From positions 1-64,000 of the forward strand of contig NZ_JADKRS010000001.1 in assembly GCF_015351075.1 (NCBI RefSeq): 64,000 bases of DNA, given 5' to 3'. Origin of the DNA: Clavibacter sp. VKM Ac-2873 (GTDB taxonomy: Bacteria; Actinomycetota; Actinomycetes; Actinomycetales; Microbacteriaceae). Every line of letters starts with the position of its first letter. Position 1 is the stretch's first letter. A program made the translations under genes and the position numbers. Below, piece by piece: positions 1-9,313 of this stretch. The notes under the pieces were generated by a model. The model had not been told where the DNA came from and did no database searches. It was given only the letters and a program-made list of their open reading frames with translations.

Positions 1-408
1 GTGCAGCTCGAGGACTTCGGCGGCGAGATCACCTGCATGTTCATGGGCAAGGCGTACCAGGAGTTCGCGCCGGCCCTGCAGGGCGACACCGTCGTGGTGA
101 TCCGGGGCCGCGTGTCCACGCGCGACGACGGCATGAACATCCACGCCTTCTCGATGTTCCAGCCCGACCTCGGGCAGAGCCTCGGCTCGGGTCCGCTGCT
201 CATCAGCCTCGCGGAGAACCGCGCGACGACGGAGACCGTGATGGGCCTCAACGACGTCCTCATCCGCCACTCGGGCGACACCGAGGTGCGGCTGCAGCTC
301 GTGAAGGGCGACACGGGGCGGGTGTTCGAGATCCCGTTCCCGGTCACGGTGAGCGCGGACCTCTACGGCGAGCTGAAGTCGCTGCTCGGGCCGAACTGCC
401 TGGGCTGA
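1..408 (+). CDS. dnaE: DNA polymerase III alpha subunit, C-terminal end (partial)
   Basis: This is the last 135 residues of the replicative DNA polymerase III alpha subunit; the gene starts before the window. Residues 1-60 form the OB-fold nucleic-acid-binding domain of DnaE, with the typical run LEDFGGEITCMFMGKAYQEF followed by a beta strand ending GDTVVVIRGRV. The remaining residues are the usual C-terminal tail, which includes the clamp and tau contact region. The catalytic PHP, palm and fingers domains lie outside, so DnaE1 cannot be separated from other DnaE types with full certainty, but neighbouring hisD and nrdR match the DnaE1 context of related actinobacteria. A GC hairpin follows the stop. 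Confidence 0.88.
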   Translation: MQLEDFGGEITCMFMGKAYQEFAPALQGDTVVVIRGRVSTRDDGMNIHAFSMFQPDLGQSLGSGPLLISLAENRATTETVMGLNDVLIRHSGDTEVRLQLVKGDTGRVFEIPFPVTVSADLYGELKSLLGPNCLG

Positions 409-418
409 TCCGCGGGGT

Positions 419-443
419 CCCGTCCCCGGATGTCGGGGCCGGG
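419..443. terminator. Hairpin between convergent dnaE and flavin reductase
   Basis: A 10-bp stem with one mismatch (419-428 with 434-443) and a 5-base loop lies between two genes that point at each other. It is likely a shared terminator. There is no T-run, which is common in high-GC actinobacteria. Confidence 0.5.
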
Positions 444-454
444 GGAGCCGTCGC

Positions 455-970
455 TCAGGCCTCGTCGCCCGGCCGCAGGTAGCGGCGGGCGTGGTAGACG
501 AGCGGCTCGTCGTCGACGCCCGCCCCGCCGTCCTCGATGCGCACGATCACCACGATCGCGTCGTGCACGTGCACCCGCTCGACGATCCGGGCGACGAGGA
601 GCGCCGTCCCGCCCGCGAGCACGGGCAGGCCGTGCGGGCCGGCGGACCAGTGGTCGCCGGCGAACCGCTCGGACGCCGGCCCGCTGAGCCGCTCCGCGAG
701 GTGCCGGTCGCGGGCGCCGAGCACGTGGATCGCGACGTGGTCGGCGGTCGCGATGGCGGCGGCGCTCGACGCCGTACGGGCCAGGCTGAAGCTCGCGAGC
801 GGCGGATCCGCGGAGACGGAGGCGAGCGACGTCGCCGTGAATCCCACGGGGGAGCCCTGGGCGTCGCGCGCCGTGACGACCGCGACGCCGGCGGCATGGC
901 GCCGGAACGCGGCGCGGAAGGCGGCCTGGCCTGCGGCCTCGGCGAGCGTGGTGGCGGGGTGCGCGTCCAT
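455..970 (-). CDS. Flavin reductase domain protein (FMN-binding split barrel)
   Basis: This encodes 171 residues. The sequence fits the flavin-reductase-like FMN-binding split barrel: an N-terminal helix ending FRAAFRRHAAGVAVVTA, then GFTATSLASVSADPPLASFSL, which is the hallmark flavin-contact strand-loop, then a central AIHVL strand and a C-terminal HARRYLRPGDEA. Such proteins are small flavin:NAD(P)H reductases supplying reduced flavin to a monooxygenase, or stand-alone flavoproteins. No monooxygenase partner is adjacent, so the substrate is unknown. The ATG at 968-970 gives the usual family length; a longer open frame upstream would overlap hisD on the other strand. It converges with dnaE and diverges from hisD. 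Confidence 0.85.
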   Translation of the reverse strand: MDAHPATTLAEAAGQAAFRAAFRRHAAGVAVVTARDAQGSPVGFTATSLASVSADPPLASFSLARTASSAAAIATADHVAIHVLGARDRHLAERLSGPASERFAGDHWSAGPHGLPVLAGGTALLVARIVERVHVHDAIVVIVRIEDGGAGVDDEPLVYHARRYLRPGDEA

Positions 971-1013
971 GCCAGGAGACGCTAGCCGCCGGATCCGCCC
1001 GACGCCCGATCGG

Positions 1014-1019
1014 TAGACT
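1014..1019 (+). promoter_or_regulatory. -10 element of hisD (leaderless type)
   Basis: TAGACT ends 9 bases before the hisD ATG, so transcription should start at or next to the start codon. No ribosome binding site is visible between them. Confidence 0.5.
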
Positions 1020-1028
1020 TCCGGAGTC

Positions 1029-2336
1029 ATGATGCGCATCCAGGACCTCCGCGGCACCACGCCCAGCACCGCCGACCTTCTCGACCTCCTCCCGCGTCCG
1101 GTCACCGACGTGGCCGTCGCGCTCGACGTGGCGCGCGAGATGGTGGACGACGTGCGCACGCGGGGGAGCGCCGCGCTCCTCGACCAGGCCGAGCGGCTCG
1201 ACCGGGTCCGTCCGGAGTCGCTCCGCGTCCCCGCCGGAGCCATCGCCGCGGCCGTCGACGCCCTCGATCCGGCCGTCCGCGCCGCCCTCGAGGAGGCCAT
1301 CCGCCGTGTCCGCCTGGGCTCCGCCGCGCAGGTCCCGCCGGAGACCACCACCACGGTCGTCCCCGGCGGCACCATCGTCCAGCGCTGGCAGCCCGTCCGC
1401 CGCGTCGGCCTCTACGCGCCGGGCGGCAAGGCCGTCTACCCGTCGAGCGTCGTGATGAACGTCGTCGCGGCGCAGGTCGCCGGCGTCGCGAGCATCGCCC
1501 TCGCGTCGCCCGCGCAGGCCGCGCACGGCGGATCCGTGCACCCCGTCATCCTCGGCGCCGCGGGCCTCCTCGGCGTCGACGAGGTCTACGCCATGGGCGG
1601 CGCCGGGGCCATCGGCGCCTTCGCGCACGGCGTCCCGGATCTCGGCCTCGAGCCCGTCGACGTCGTCACGGGCCCCGGCAACATCTACGTCGCGGCCGCC
1701 AAGCGCGTCGTCCGCGGCGTCACCGGCATCGACTCCGAGGCCGGCACGACCGAGATCCTCGTGATCGCCGACGCGCACGCGGACGCGCGCCTGATCGCCG
1801 CCGACCTCGTCAGCCAGGCGGAGCACGACGAGATGGCGGCATCCGTCCTCATCACCGACTCGCCCGAGCTCGCGCGCGCCGTCGATGCCGAGGTCGAGGC
1901 GTCGGCCGCCACCACCCCGCACGCGGCCCGCGTCGGCCAGGCGCTCACCGGCCCGCAGTCCGCCATCCTCGTGGTCGACGACCTCCCCACGGCCGCGCGC
2001 TACAGCGACGCCTACGGACCCGAGCACCTCTCCGTGCAGACCGCCGACCCCGACGTGCTCCTCGCGCACCTGCACAGCGCCGGCGCGATCTTCCTGGGCC
2101 CGCACTCGCCGGTGAGCCTCGGCGACTACCTCGCGGGATCCAACCACGTGCTCCCCACGGGCGGCCAGGCGCGCTTCGGCTCCGGCCTCGGCGCGTACAC
2201 GTTCCTGCGCCCGCAGCAGGTCGTGCGCTATGACGCCGACGCGCTGCGCGAGGCGGAGCCCATGATCGTCGCGCTCAGCCGCGCCGAGGACCTGCCCGCC
2301 CACGGCGACGCGGTGACGGCGCGCCTCACCCGCTGA
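1029..2336 (+). CDS. hisD: Histidinol dehydrogenase
   Basis: This 435-residue enzyme carries out the last two steps of histidine synthesis, oxidising L-histidinol to L-histidine with NAD+ and a zinc ion. All key residues are present: the zinc ligands in SQAEHDE and GDYLAGSNH, the catalytic Glu-His pair in YGPEHLSVQ, and the C-terminal zinc His in LPAHGDAV. Length is normal for the family. Two ATG codons are consecutive at 1029 and 1032. The other his genes are not adjacent, so hisD stands alone between dnaE and nrdR, as in several actinobacteria. The gene appears to be transcribed without a leader. Confidence 0.97.
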   Translation: MMRIQDLRGTTPSTADLLDLLPRPVTDVAVALDVAREMVDDVRTRGSAALLDQAERLDRVRPESLRVPAGAIAAAVDALDPAVRAALEEAIRRVRLGSAAQVPPETTTTVVPGGTIVQRWQPVRRVGLYAPGGKAVYPSSVVMNVVAAQVAGVASIALASPAQAAHGGSVHPVILGAAGLLGVDEVYAMGGAGAIGAFAHGVPDLGLEPVDVVTGPGNIYVAAAKRVVRGVTGIDSEAGTTEILVIADAHADARLIAADLVSQAEHDEMAASVLITDSPELARAVDAEVEASAATTPHAARVGQALTGPQSAILVVDDLPTAARYSDAYGPEHLSVQTADPDVLLAHLHSAGAIFLGPHSPVSLGDYLAGSNHVLPTGGQARFGSGLGAYTFLRPQQVVRYDADALREAEPMIVALSRAEDLPAHGDAVTARLTR

Positions 2337-2338
2337 CG

Positions 2339-2344
2339 TATCCT
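2339..2344 (+). promoter_or_regulatory. -10 element of nrdR (leaderless type)
   Basis: TATCCT overlaps the end of hisD and ends 9 bases before the nrdR ATG. No Shine-Dalgarno sequence lies between, which fits a leaderless or near-leaderless mRNA. Confidence 0.4.
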
Positions 2345-2353
2345 GGCCATACG

Positions 2354-2827
2354 ATGTTCTGCCCCTTCTGCCGCCACCCCGACTCCCGCGTCGTCGACTC
2401 CCGCACGAGCGACGACGGCCTGTCGATCCGCCGGCGTCGGCAGTGCCCCGAGTGCGGCCGCCGCTTCAGCACCACCGAGACCGCGAGCCTCAGCGTGATC
2501 AAGCGCAACGGCGTCGTCGAGCCGTTCAGCCGGGAGAAGATCGTCACGGGCGTCCGCAAGGCTTGCCAGGGCCGTCCCGTCACCGACACCGACCTCGCGG
2601 TCCTCGCGCAGCGCGTGGAGGAGGCGATCCGGGCCACGGGCGCGTCGCAGATCGAGGCGAACGACATCGGGCTGAGCATCCTGCCGCCGCTCCGCGAGCT
2701 CGACGAGGTCGCGTACCTCCGCTTCGCCAGCGTCTACCAGGGCTTCGACTCGCTCGACGACTTCGAGGCGGCCATCGCGCAGCTCCGCGTCGCGCACGCC
2801 GCGACCCCCGACGCCGACGCTCTCTGA
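2354..2827 (+). CDS. nrdR: Transcriptional repressor NrdR
   Basis: NrdR represses ribonucleotide reductase genes and senses dATP/ATP through an ATP-cone. The 157-residue protein has the zinc ribbon Cys3, Cys6, Cys31 and Cys34 (CPFC...CPEC), the conserved RVVDSR segment, and an ATP-cone over about residues 49-139 starting [11 protein letters not shown]. It starts 17 bases after hisD, but has its own -10-like element. The regulated nrd genes are not in this window. Confidence 0.96.
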   Translation: MFCPFCRHPDSRVVDSRTSDDGLSIRRRRQCPECGRRFSTTETASLSVIKRNGVVEPFSREKIVTGVRKACQGRPVTDTDLAVLAQRVEEAIRATGASQIEANDIGLSILPPLRELDEVAYLRFASVYQGFDSLDDFEAAIAQLRVAHAATPDADAL

Positions 2828-2876
2828 CCTGGCCGCCGAGCGGTCCGCGGCACCCGGCGGCACGTCACGCAGGCGC

Positions 2877-2882
2877 TAGCCT
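2877..2882 (+). promoter_or_regulatory. -10 element of pyrD (leaderless type)
   Basis: TAGCCT ends 7 bases before the ATG of pyrD. This spacing places the transcript start on the start codon. Confidence 0.5.
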
Positions 2883-2889
2883 GGTGCCG

Positions 2890-3924
2890 ATGTATCCCCT
2901 CCTCTTCCGCACGGTCCTGTCCCGCATGGACCCGGAGGACGCCCACCACCTCGCGTCCACGGCCATCGCCCTCCTCCCGTCGTCCGGCCTCGGCTGGATC
3001 GCCCGGCGGTTGACCGCACCGGATCCGGCGCTCGCGGTCGACGCGCTCGGCCTCCGCTTCCCGTCCCCGTTCGGCGTCGCCGCGGGCTTCGACAAGGACG
3101 CCCACGCCGTGCTCGGCCTCGGCCAGCTCGGCTTCGGCCACGTCGAGGTCGGCACCGTCACCGCCGAGGCGCAGCCCGGCAACCCGCGCCCCCGCCTCTT
3201 CCGGCTCATCGAGGACCGCGCGGTCATCAACCGCATGGGCTTCAACAACGGGGGAGCGGCAGCCCTCGCGGATCGCCTCCGTCGTCTGCGGACCCGGCGC
3301 GACCGGCCGCTGATCGGCGTCAACATCGGCAAGACCCGTGTGGTGGCGGTCGAGGACGCCGTGGCCGACTACGTCCGGTCCACGCGCCTGGTCGCCCCCG
3401 TCGCCGACTACCTGGCCGTCAACGTGAGCTCGCCGAACACGCCGGGGCTCCGCGGTCTGCAGGAGATCGAGCTGCTCCGGCCGCTGCTCACGAGCATCCG
3501 CGACGCGGCGGACGGCGTGCCCGTCCTCGTCAAGATCGCGCCCGACCTGCAGGACGCCGAGGTGGAGCGCATCGCCGGTCTGGCGACGGAGCTGGGCCTC
3601 GCGGGCGTCATCGCCACGAACACGACCCTCTCTCGCGCGGATCTCCGGACGGATGCCGCTGCGGTCGAGGCGGCCGGCGCCGGCGGGCTCTCCGGTGCGC
3701 CGCTCGCACCGCGCGCGCTCGAGGTCCTCCGGATCCTCCGCCGCGTGCTGCCGGCCGACGCGTGCATCATCTCCGTCGGCGGCGTCGACACGGCCGAGGA
3801 CGTGCAGGCGCGACTCGACGCGGGCGCCACGCTCGTCCAGGGGTACACGGCGTTCCTGTACCGCGGCCCGCTCTGGGCCCGGTCGGTCAACGCCGGGCTC
3901 GCCCGGATGCGTCGACCACGCTGA
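2890..3924 (+). CDS. pyrD: Dihydroorotate dehydrogenase (quinone), class 2
   Basis: This FMN enzyme oxidises dihydroorotate to orotate in pyrimidine synthesis and passes electrons to membrane quinone. The 344-residue protein has the N-terminal amphipathic extension of class 2 enzymes (MYPLLFRTVLSRMDPEDAHH), FMN loops (AAGFDKD, NRMGFNNGG), the catalytic serine motif NVSSPNTPGLRGLQ (class 1 would have Cys), and the C-terminal phosphate site SVGG...QGYTAFLYRGP. The ATG at 2890 is preferred because of the adjoining -10 element; an in-frame GTG at 2884 would add two residues. The rest of the pyr operon starts at the far end of the window (pyrR-pyrB), so pyrD is separate. Confidence 0.96.
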   Translation: MYPLLFRTVLSRMDPEDAHHLASTAIALLPSSGLGWIARRLTAPDPALAVDALGLRFPSPFGVAAGFDKDAHAVLGLGQLGFGHVEVGTVTAEAQPGNPRPRLFRLIEDRAVINRMGFNNGGAAALADRLRRLRTRRDRPLIGVNIGKTRVVAVEDAVADYVRSTRLVAPVADYLAVNVSSPNTPGLRGLQEIELLRPLLTSIRDAADGVPVLVKIAPDLQDAEVERIAGLATELGLAGVIATNTTLSRADLRTDAAAVEAAGAGGLSGAPLAPRALEVLRILRRVLPADACIISVGGVDTAEDVQARLDAGATLVQGYTAFLYRGPLWARSVNAGLARMRRPR

Positions 3925-3966
3925 ACGGGTCCTGCTGACCGCCCGTCCGGGCGGGACGACGTCCGG

Positions 3967-4560
3967 TCAGCTGAAGGTGACGTCCTCGCGCCGCTTCACC
4001 TGCGGCTTGGGCAGGCGCATCGGCCGCATCTGGATGGTGCGCATGCCCGTGTACCAGCGGATCCCGCGCTCGACGCGGTCGGCACCGACGCGGGCGACGA
4101 TCGCGGCCCGGACGCGACGACCGGTGAAGTAGGCATCGATGATCGCGGCGATGACGAACACGTAGATCGACAGCAGCGGGATGGCCGACAGGTTCGGCAG
4201 CACGAACGTGAGCACGACCACGACGCCCATCACGGGCAGCAGCAGCTCGCCGACGCTCCAGCGCGCGTCCACCACGTCGCGCGCGAACCGCTTCTGCGGG
4301 CCCTTGTCGCGGACGGGCAGGTAGCGCTCGTCCCCGGCGGCCATGCCGGCGTTGGCCCGGGCACGCGCCTCGCGTGCCTTCTCCTTGGCCTGCTGCGCCG
4401 CCAGCTTGCGGTCCTGGGGCACGAGCGGGCGGAGGTTCGCGGCCTCCCGCTCCCGACGGGTCGGGGTGGGGCCCTTCTTCCCGTCGGCCGTGCGGCCGTC
4501 GACGGGCGTCGGGACGCTCGTCTCGGAAGGGGTCTCTGCGGGGGTCTGCTGCTTCGCCAC
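3967..4560 (-). CDS. DUF3043 family membrane protein
   Basis: This 197-residue protein matches the actinobacterial DUF3043 family, whose function is not established. It has a charged, disordered N-terminal third (KGPTPTRREREAANLRPLVP), a long Lys/Arg/Ala helix, a conserved YLPVRDKGPQKRFARDVVDAR segment, then two hydrophobic helices (about residues 108-148), and a basic cytoplasmic tail. The GTG at 4558-4560 is chosen because AAGGA lies about 8 bases upstream; an earlier ATG would overlap the divergent peptidase gene. It diverges from that gene with a 40-base spacer that must hold both promoters. Confidence 0.85.
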   Translation of the reverse strand: MAKQQTPAETPSETSVPTPVDGRTADGKKGPTPTRREREAANLRPLVPQDRKLAAQQAKEKAREARARANAGMAAGDERYLPVRDKGPQKRFARDVVDARWSVGELLLPVMGVVVVLTFVLPNLSAIPLLSIYVFVIAAIIDAYFTGRRVRAAIVARVGADRVERGIRWYTGMRTIQMRPMRLPKPQVKRREDVTFS

Positions 4561-4600
4561 GTCTCTCGTCCTTGCCTGGAGTGAATCTAAGATTACCTGC

Positions 4601-6022
4601 ATGACGCCTCCCGACACCTCCGCAGACGCCGTGACCGCACCGGACCAGGAGGCCGTCGACCGGCTCGCCGCCGCCGTCGCGGGCGGGCTGCCCACCACGA
4701 TCGCCGACCTCTCGGCCCTCGTGCGCATCCCCTCCGTGTCGTGGCCGGCCTTCGACCCGACGCACGTCGTCGCCAGCGCGGACGCCGTCGCGGGCCTCCT
4801 CGCGGGGCTCGGCGTCTTCGACGACGTCTCCGTCCACCGCGCCACGACGCCGTCGGGCGACGACGGGCAGCCGGCCGTCCTCGCCACGCGCGCCCCGCGG
4901 AACGGCAAGCCCACGGTCCTCCTCTACGCCCACCACGACGTGCAGCCCCCCGGAGCGGACGAGCACTGGGAGACCCCGCCCTTCGAGCCCACCCTCCGCG
5001 GCGATCGGCTGCACGGCCGCGGCGCCTCCGACGACAAGGCCGGCATCATGACCCACGTCGCGGCCATCCGCGCGCTCGTCGAGGCGGAGGGCGACGACCT
5101 CGAGCTCGGCCTCGCCGTGTTCATCGAGGGGGAGGAGGAGGCCGGATCCCGCTCCTTCGCCGACTTCCTCGCCACGCACCACGACGCCCTCGCCGCCGAT
5201 GTCATCGTCGTCGCGGACAGCGACAACTGGGATGTCGACACCCCCTCCATCACCATCGCCCTCCGTGGCAACGTCACCTTCCGCCTCACGGTGCGCACGC
5301 TCGACCACGCGTCGCACTCCGGCATGTTCGGCGGCGCCGTCCCCGACGCGATGATGGCGGCCGTCCGCCTCCTCGACTCGTTCTGGGACGCGGACGGGTC
5401 CGTCGCCGTCGCGGGCCTCACCTCGACGGAGATGGACACCCCCGCGTACGACGACGCCCGCCTGGCCGAGGAGGCCGCGCTCCTGACCGGCGTCTCCCCG
5501 ATCGGCACCGGCCCGATCCTCACGCGCCTGTGGGCGCAGCCCTCCATCACCGTCACGGGGATCGACGCGCCCTCCGTCGCCAACGCGAGCAACACGCTCC
5601 TGCCGGAGGTGTCCGTGCGCATCAGCGCGCGCATCGCCCCGGGCCAGACGGCGGCGGACGCCTACCGCGCCCTCGAGGAGCACATCCAGGGCAACCGTCC
5701 CTTCGGGGCGCACGTGGAGATCAGCGACGTCGACCAGGGCGATCCGTTCCTCGTCGACACGACCGGCTGGGCGATGGCCGAGGCCACTGCCGCCATGACG
5801 GCCGGCTGGGGTCGCGCCCCCGTGCAGGCGGGCATCGGCGGATCCATCCCCTTCATCGCCGACCTCGTCGAGGCGTTCCCGTCCGCGCAGATCCTGGTGA
5901 CCGGGGTCGAGGACCCGGACACGCGGGCCCACAGCCCGAACGAGTCGCAGCACCTCGGGGTGCTGCAGCGGGCGATCCTCAGCGAGGCCGTCCTCCTGTC
6001 GCGCATCGCCCGGCGCGCCTGA
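4601..6022 (+). CDS. M20 family dipeptidase
   Basis: This 473-residue zinc metallopeptidase belongs to the M20/M25/M40 family and probably cleaves dipeptides or related amides in the cytoplasm; no signal peptide is seen. The first zinc site is LLYAHHDVQPPG, the metal-bridging Asp sits in GRGASDDKAG, and the catalytic Glu lies in IEGEEEAGSRSF. A dimerisation domain covers about residues 220-365, including DHASHSGMFGG, and the final ligand lies in RAHSPNE. The exact substrate cannot be told from sequence. The gene stands alone, diverging from the DUF3043 gene. Confidence 0.92.
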   Translation: MTPPDTSADAVTAPDQEAVDRLAAAVAGGLPTTIADLSALVRIPSVSWPAFDPTHVVASADAVAGLLAGLGVFDDVSVHRATTPSGDDGQPAVLATRAPRNGKPTVLLYAHHDVQPPGADEHWETPPFEPTLRGDRLHGRGASDDKAGIMTHVAAIRALVEAEGDDLELGLAVFIEGEEEAGSRSFADFLATHHDALAADVIVVADSDNWDVDTPSITIALRGNVTFRLTVRTLDHASHSGMFGGAVPDAMMAAVRLLDSFWDADGSVAVAGLTSTEMDTPAYDDARLAEEAALLTGVSPIGTGPILTRLWAQPSITVTGIDAPSVANASNTLLPEVSVRISARIAPGQTAADAYRALEEHIQGNRPFGAHVEISDVDQGDPFLVDTTGWAMAEATAAMTAGWGRAPVQAGIGGSIPFIADLVEAFPSAQILVTGVEDPDTRAHSPNESQHLGVLQRAILSEAVLLSRIARRA

Positions 6023-6105
6023 CGGTCGTCGACGGGTCCTCGGAGCGCGTGGCGGACAGGGCCGGCCGACGGGAACACCCGGGTGACTCCCGCGGTTGCA
6101 CGACG

Positions 6106-6111
6106 TAGACT
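6106..6111 (+). promoter_or_regulatory. -10 element upstream of erpA
   Basis: TAGACT ends 46 bases before the erpA ATG. It overlaps a small 6-bp hairpin (GACTCC with GGAGTC, 6108-6122). No clear -35 element is visible. Confidence 0.35.
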
Positions 6112-6157
6112 CCACCGGAGTCGCCCGACCGCAGATCCCACCACCCGAGGAGTGCTC

Positions 6158-6520
6158 ATGACCGACACCACGCTGACCGAGACCGCCCAGGCGGCCCACC
6201 GCGTCGGACTCACGGACACCGCGGCGAGCAAGGTCAAGAGCCTGCTCCAGCAGGAGGGCCGCGAGGACCTCCGCCTCCGCGTCGCCGTCCAGCCCGGCGG
6301 CTGCTCCGGCCTCATCTACCAGCTGTACTTCGACGAGCGCGAGCTCGACGGCGACGCCACGGTCGACTTCGACGGCGTCGAGGTCATCGTCGACAAGATG
6401 AGCGTCCCGTACCTCGACGGCGCGACCATCGACTTCGAGGACACCATCCAGAAGCAGGGCTTCACCATCGACAACCCGAACGCGGGCGGCTCGTGCGCGT
6501 GCGGTGACTCGTTCCACTGA
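6158..6520 (+). CDS. erpA: Iron-sulfur cluster insertion protein (A-type carrier)
   Basis: This A-type Fe-S carrier delivers clusters to apo-proteins. The 120-residue protein has the HesB/IscA fold with the three invariant cysteines: one in QPGGCSGLIY and two in the C-terminal GGSCACGDSF. The ATG at 6158 with GAGGAG just upstream gives the normal length; a longer open frame before it would add an unconserved Arg-rich tail. It sits directly before the cytochrome oxidase operon, as in other actinobacteria. ErpA and IscA cannot be told apart by sequence alone. Confidence 0.93.
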   Translation: MTDTTLTETAQAAHRVGLTDTAASKVKSLLQQEGREDLRLRVAVQPGGCSGLIYQLYFDERELDGDATVDFDGVEVIVDKMSVPYLDGATIDFEDTIQKQGFTIDNPNAGGSCACGDSFH

Positions 6521-6544
6521 CACACGGAACGGTAAGCGGATCTG

Positions 6545-6596
6545 GGCCCGGAAACACGGGCCTCGAGCAGGGAGTCGTCCTTCGGGCGGCTCCCTG
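6545..6596 (+). terminator. Double hairpin between erpA and ctaC
   Basis: Two hairpins follow erpA: a 6-bp stem (6545-6550 with 6557-6562) and a 12-bp stem with two G-T pairs (6568-6579 with 6585-6596) closing on a CTTCG loop. Neither has a T-run. They probably separate erpA from ctaC transcription. Confidence 0.5.
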
Positions 6597-6601
6597 TCGC
6601 G

Positions 6602-6607
6602 TAGTGT
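6602..6607 (+). promoter_or_regulatory. -10 element of the ctaCDF operon
   Basis: TAGTGT lies 37 bases before the ctaC GTG, just after the double hairpin. It leaves a leader of about 30 bases containing GAAGGG as ribosome binding site. Confidence 0.4.
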
Positions 6608-6644
6608 GGAACCCGTCACATCCGGTTCTTCGAAGGGTCTGCAC

Positions 6645-7556
6645 GTGCGCTTCACTCGCCGTCAACGTTGGCTGACGATCCCCGTCGCCCTGGGCATCTC
6701 GGTACTCCTCGCAGGGTGCACGCAGCAGCAGCTCCAGGGCTTCCTGCCGACGGAACCGGGCACGACCAACCACGTCGACTCGGTCATCGGCCTCTGGGTC
6801 ACCGCCTGGATCGTCCTCCTCGCCGTCGGCGTCCTCACCTGGGGCCTCACCATCTGGGCCGCGGTCGTCTACCGTCGCCGCAAGGGCCAGACCGGCCTGC
6901 CGGTGCAGATGCGCTACAACATGCCGATCGAGATCTTCTACACGATCGTGCCGCTGATCCTCGTGCTCGGGTTCTTCGCGTTCACCGCCAAGGACCAGGC
7001 CGCGATCGAGGCGCGCTTCGACAAGCCCGAGGTCAAGGTCCAGGTCTTCGGCAAGCAGTGGGCCTGGGACTTCAACTACAAGGGCGGCGAGACCGAGGCG
7101 GGCCAGGCGCTCGAGGGCGGTGCCTACGAGCAGGGCGTCCAGGCGGTCGACGACCCGACCGGCCCCCAGGGCTCCATCGACAAGGACAAGCTCCCCACGC
7201 TCTACCTGCCGGTCAACACCAAGGTCGAGCTCGAGCTCAACACCCGCGACACGCTGCACTCCTTCTGGGTGGTGGACTTCCTCTACAAGAAGGACCTCAT
7301 CTCCGGCAAGACGAACTACATGACGTTCATCCCGGAGAAGATCGGCACGTACAACGGCAAGTGCGCCGAGCTCTGCGGTGAATACCACTCCCTCATGCTG
7401 TTCCAGGTGAAGGTCGTGTCCATCGAGGACTACAACGCCTACATCGAGAGCCAGAAGGCGGCTGGATTCGCGGGCGACCTCGGCAAGGACTACGACCGCC
7501 TGCAGAACCTCCCCGGCACGGACGTGCCGGCCACCACCGAGTCGTCCGAGAAGTAG
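6645..7556 (+). CDS. ctaC: Cytochrome c oxidase subunit II
   Basis: CtaC is the CuA-bearing subunit of the aa3 oxidase, taking electrons from the bcc complex on the outer membrane face. The 303-residue protein begins with a lipoprotein signal ([11 protein letters not shown], cleavage before Cys24), then two membrane helices (about 48-72 and 92-113), then the cupredoxin domain with CuA ligands in [13 protein letters not shown]. There is no fused cytochrome c domain, fitting electron transfer from the di-heme QcrC encoded nearby. GTG at 6645 follows GAAGGG. ctaD starts 10 bases after its stop. Confidence 0.97.
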   Translation: MRFTRRQRWLTIPVALGISVLLAGCTQQQLQGFLPTEPGTTNHVDSVIGLWVTAWIVLLAVGVLTWGLTIWAAVVYRRRKGQTGLPVQMRYNMPIEIFYTIVPLILVLGFFAFTAKDQAAIEARFDKPEVKVQVFGKQWAWDFNYKGGETEAGQALEGGAYEQGVQAVDDPTGPQGSIDKDKLPTLYLPVNTKVELELNTRDTLHSFWVVDFLYKKDLISGKTNYMTFIPEKIGTYNGKCAELCGEYHSLMLFQVKVVSIEDYNAYIESQKAAGFAGDLGKDYDRLQNLPGTDVPATTESSEK

Positions 7557-7566
7557 GGCACACATC

Positions 7567-9312
7567 GTGACATCGACACTGAATCGTCCCACCGCGATCC
7601 CCGCGGGTCAGGCGAAGGTCCTCGACGGTTCCGGCAAGGCCGAGCGTCGTGGGAACGTCGTGGTCAACTGGATCACCTCCACCGACCACAAGACGATCGG
7701 GTACCTGTACCTGATCACCTCGTTCCTCTACTTCTGCCTCGGCGGCGTCATGGCCCTCGTGATCCGCGCGCAGCTCTTCGAGCCGGGCCTGCACGTGGTG
7801 GAGACGAAGGAGCAGTACAACCAGCTCTTCACCATGCACGGCACGATCATGCTGCTCATGTTCGCGACGCCGCTGTTCGCCGGCTTCGCCAACGTGCTCA
7901 TGCCGCTCCAGATCGGCGCTCCGGACGTCGCGTTCCCGCGCCTCAACGCGTTCGCGTACTGGCTGTTCAACTTCGGCTCGCTCATCGCGGTCGCCGGCTT
8001 CCTCACCCCCGCGGGCGCTGCCTCGTTCGGCTGGTTCGCGTACGCGCCATTGTCGAGCACGACGTTCTCGCCAGGTCTGGGAGGCAATCTCTGGGTGATG
8101 GGGCTCGCGCTCAGCGGATTCGGCACCATCCTCGGCGCGGTCAACTTCGTGACGACCATCATCACGATGCGCGCCCCCGGCATGACCATGTTCCGCATGC
8201 CGATCTTCACGTGGAACATCCTCGTGACGTCGATCCTCGTGCTGATGGCCTTCCCGGTGCTCGCCGCCGCGCTCTTCGGCCTCGGCGCCGACCGCATATT
8301 CGACGCGCACATCTACGACCCCGCCAACGGCGGCGCCATCCTCTGGCAGCACCTCTTCTGGTTCTTCGGGCACCCCGAGGTCTACATCATCGCGCTGCCG
8401 TTCTTCGGCATCGTGTCCGAGGTCTTCCCGGTGTTCAGCCGCAAGCCGATCTTCGGGTACAAGACGCTCGTCTACGCGACCATCTCCATCGCGGCCCTCT
8501 CGGTCACGGTCTGGGCGCACCACATGTACGTCACGGGTTCCGTCCTCCTCCCGTTCTTCTCGCTCATGACCATGCTCATCGCGGTCCCCACCGGCGTGAA
8601 GATCTTCAACTGGATCGGCACCATGTGGCGCGGCTCGGTCACGTTCGAGACGCCCATGCTCTGGGCGATCGGCTTCCTCATCACCTTCACGTTCGGCGGC
8701 CTGACCGGCGTCATCCTGGCGTCGCCCCCGCTGGACTTCCACGTGTCCGACACGTACTTCGTCGTGGCGCACTTCCACTACGTGGTGTTCGGCACCGTCG
8801 TGTTCGCCATGTTCTCCGGCTTCTACTTCTGGTGGCCGAAGTGGACGGGCAAGATGCTCAACGAGCGTCTCGGCAAGGTCCACTTCTGGCTGCTGTTCAT
8901 CGGCTTCCACACCACGTTCCTCATCCAGCACTGGCTGGGCGTCATGGGCATGCCGCGTCGTTACGCGACGTACCAGCCCGAGGACGACTTCACGTGGATG
9001 AACCAGCTGTCCACGATCGGCGCCGGCATCCTCGCGCTGTCGATGATCCCGTTCTTCCTGAACGTCTGGATCACCGCGCGCACCGCGCCCAAGGTCACGG
9101 TCAACGACCCGTGGGGCTACGGCCGCTCGCTCGAGTGGGCGACGTCGTGCCCGCCGCCCCGACACAACTTCACGTCGATCCCGCGGATCCGCTCCGAGGC
9201 CCCGGCCTTCGACCTGAACCACCCCGAGGCGGGCATCCCCGTGGGAATCGGTCCGGCCAAGGACGCTCCCGATGCCGCGACCTACGACATCTCCAGCGAC
9301 AAGGTGAAGTGA
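7567..9312 (+). CDS. ctaD: Cytochrome c oxidase subunit I
   Basis: This is the catalytic heme-copper subunit that reduces oxygen to water and pumps protons. The 581-residue protein has about 12 membrane helices, the low-spin heme His in [12 protein letters not shown], the CuB/Tyr motif [10 protein letters not shown], the His pair in WAHHMYV, and heme ligands in [11 protein letters not shown]. The HPEVYI Glu and Tyr mark an A1-type oxidase. GTG is the start. ctaF follows after one base, so the three genes form one unit. Confidence 0.97.
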   Translation: MTSTLNRPTAIPAGQAKVLDGSGKAERRGNVVVNWITSTDHKTIGYLYLITSFLYFCLGGVMALVIRAQLFEPGLHVVETKEQYNQLFTMHGTIMLLMFATPLFAGFANVLMPLQIGAPDVAFPRLNAFAYWLFNFGSLIAVAGFLTPAGAASFGWFAYAPLSSTTFSPGLGGNLWVMGLALSGFGTILGAVNFVTTIITMRAPGMTMFRMPIFTWNILVTSILVLMAFPVLAAALFGLGADRIFDAHIYDPANGGAILWQHLFWFFGHPEVYIIALPFFGIVSEVFPVFSRKPIFGYKTLVYATISIAALSVTVWAHHMYVTGSVLLPFFSLMTMLIAVPTGVKIFNWIGTMWRGSVTFETPMLWAIGFLITFTFGGLTGVILASPPLDFHVSDTYFVVAHFHYVVFGTVVFAMFSGFYFWWPKWTGKMLNERLGKVHFWLLFIGFHTTFLIQHWLGVMGMPRRYATYQPEDDFTWMNQLSTIGAGILALSMIPFFLNVWITARTAPKVTVNDPWGYGRSLEWATSCPPPRHNFTSIPRIRSEAPAFDLNHPEAGIPVGIGPAKDAPDAATYDISSDKVK

Positions 9313-9313
9313 C

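Noticed and set aside
363-2303. A 646-codon open frame on the minus strand opposite hisD
   Set aside because: It lies over hisD, whose motifs are complete. The translation is rich in Arg, Gly, Asp and Val repeats typical of a GC-rich antisense frame.
4561-4602. ATG start for the DUF3043 gene at 4600-4602 on the minus strand
   Set aside because: It would overlap the divergent peptidase start. The GTG at 4558-4560 has a good ribosome binding site.
3887-6655. A 922-codon minus-strand frame across the DUF3043, peptidase and erpA genes
   Set aside because: It opposes three well-supported genes and shows the same Arg/Gly-rich shadow composition with no family motif.
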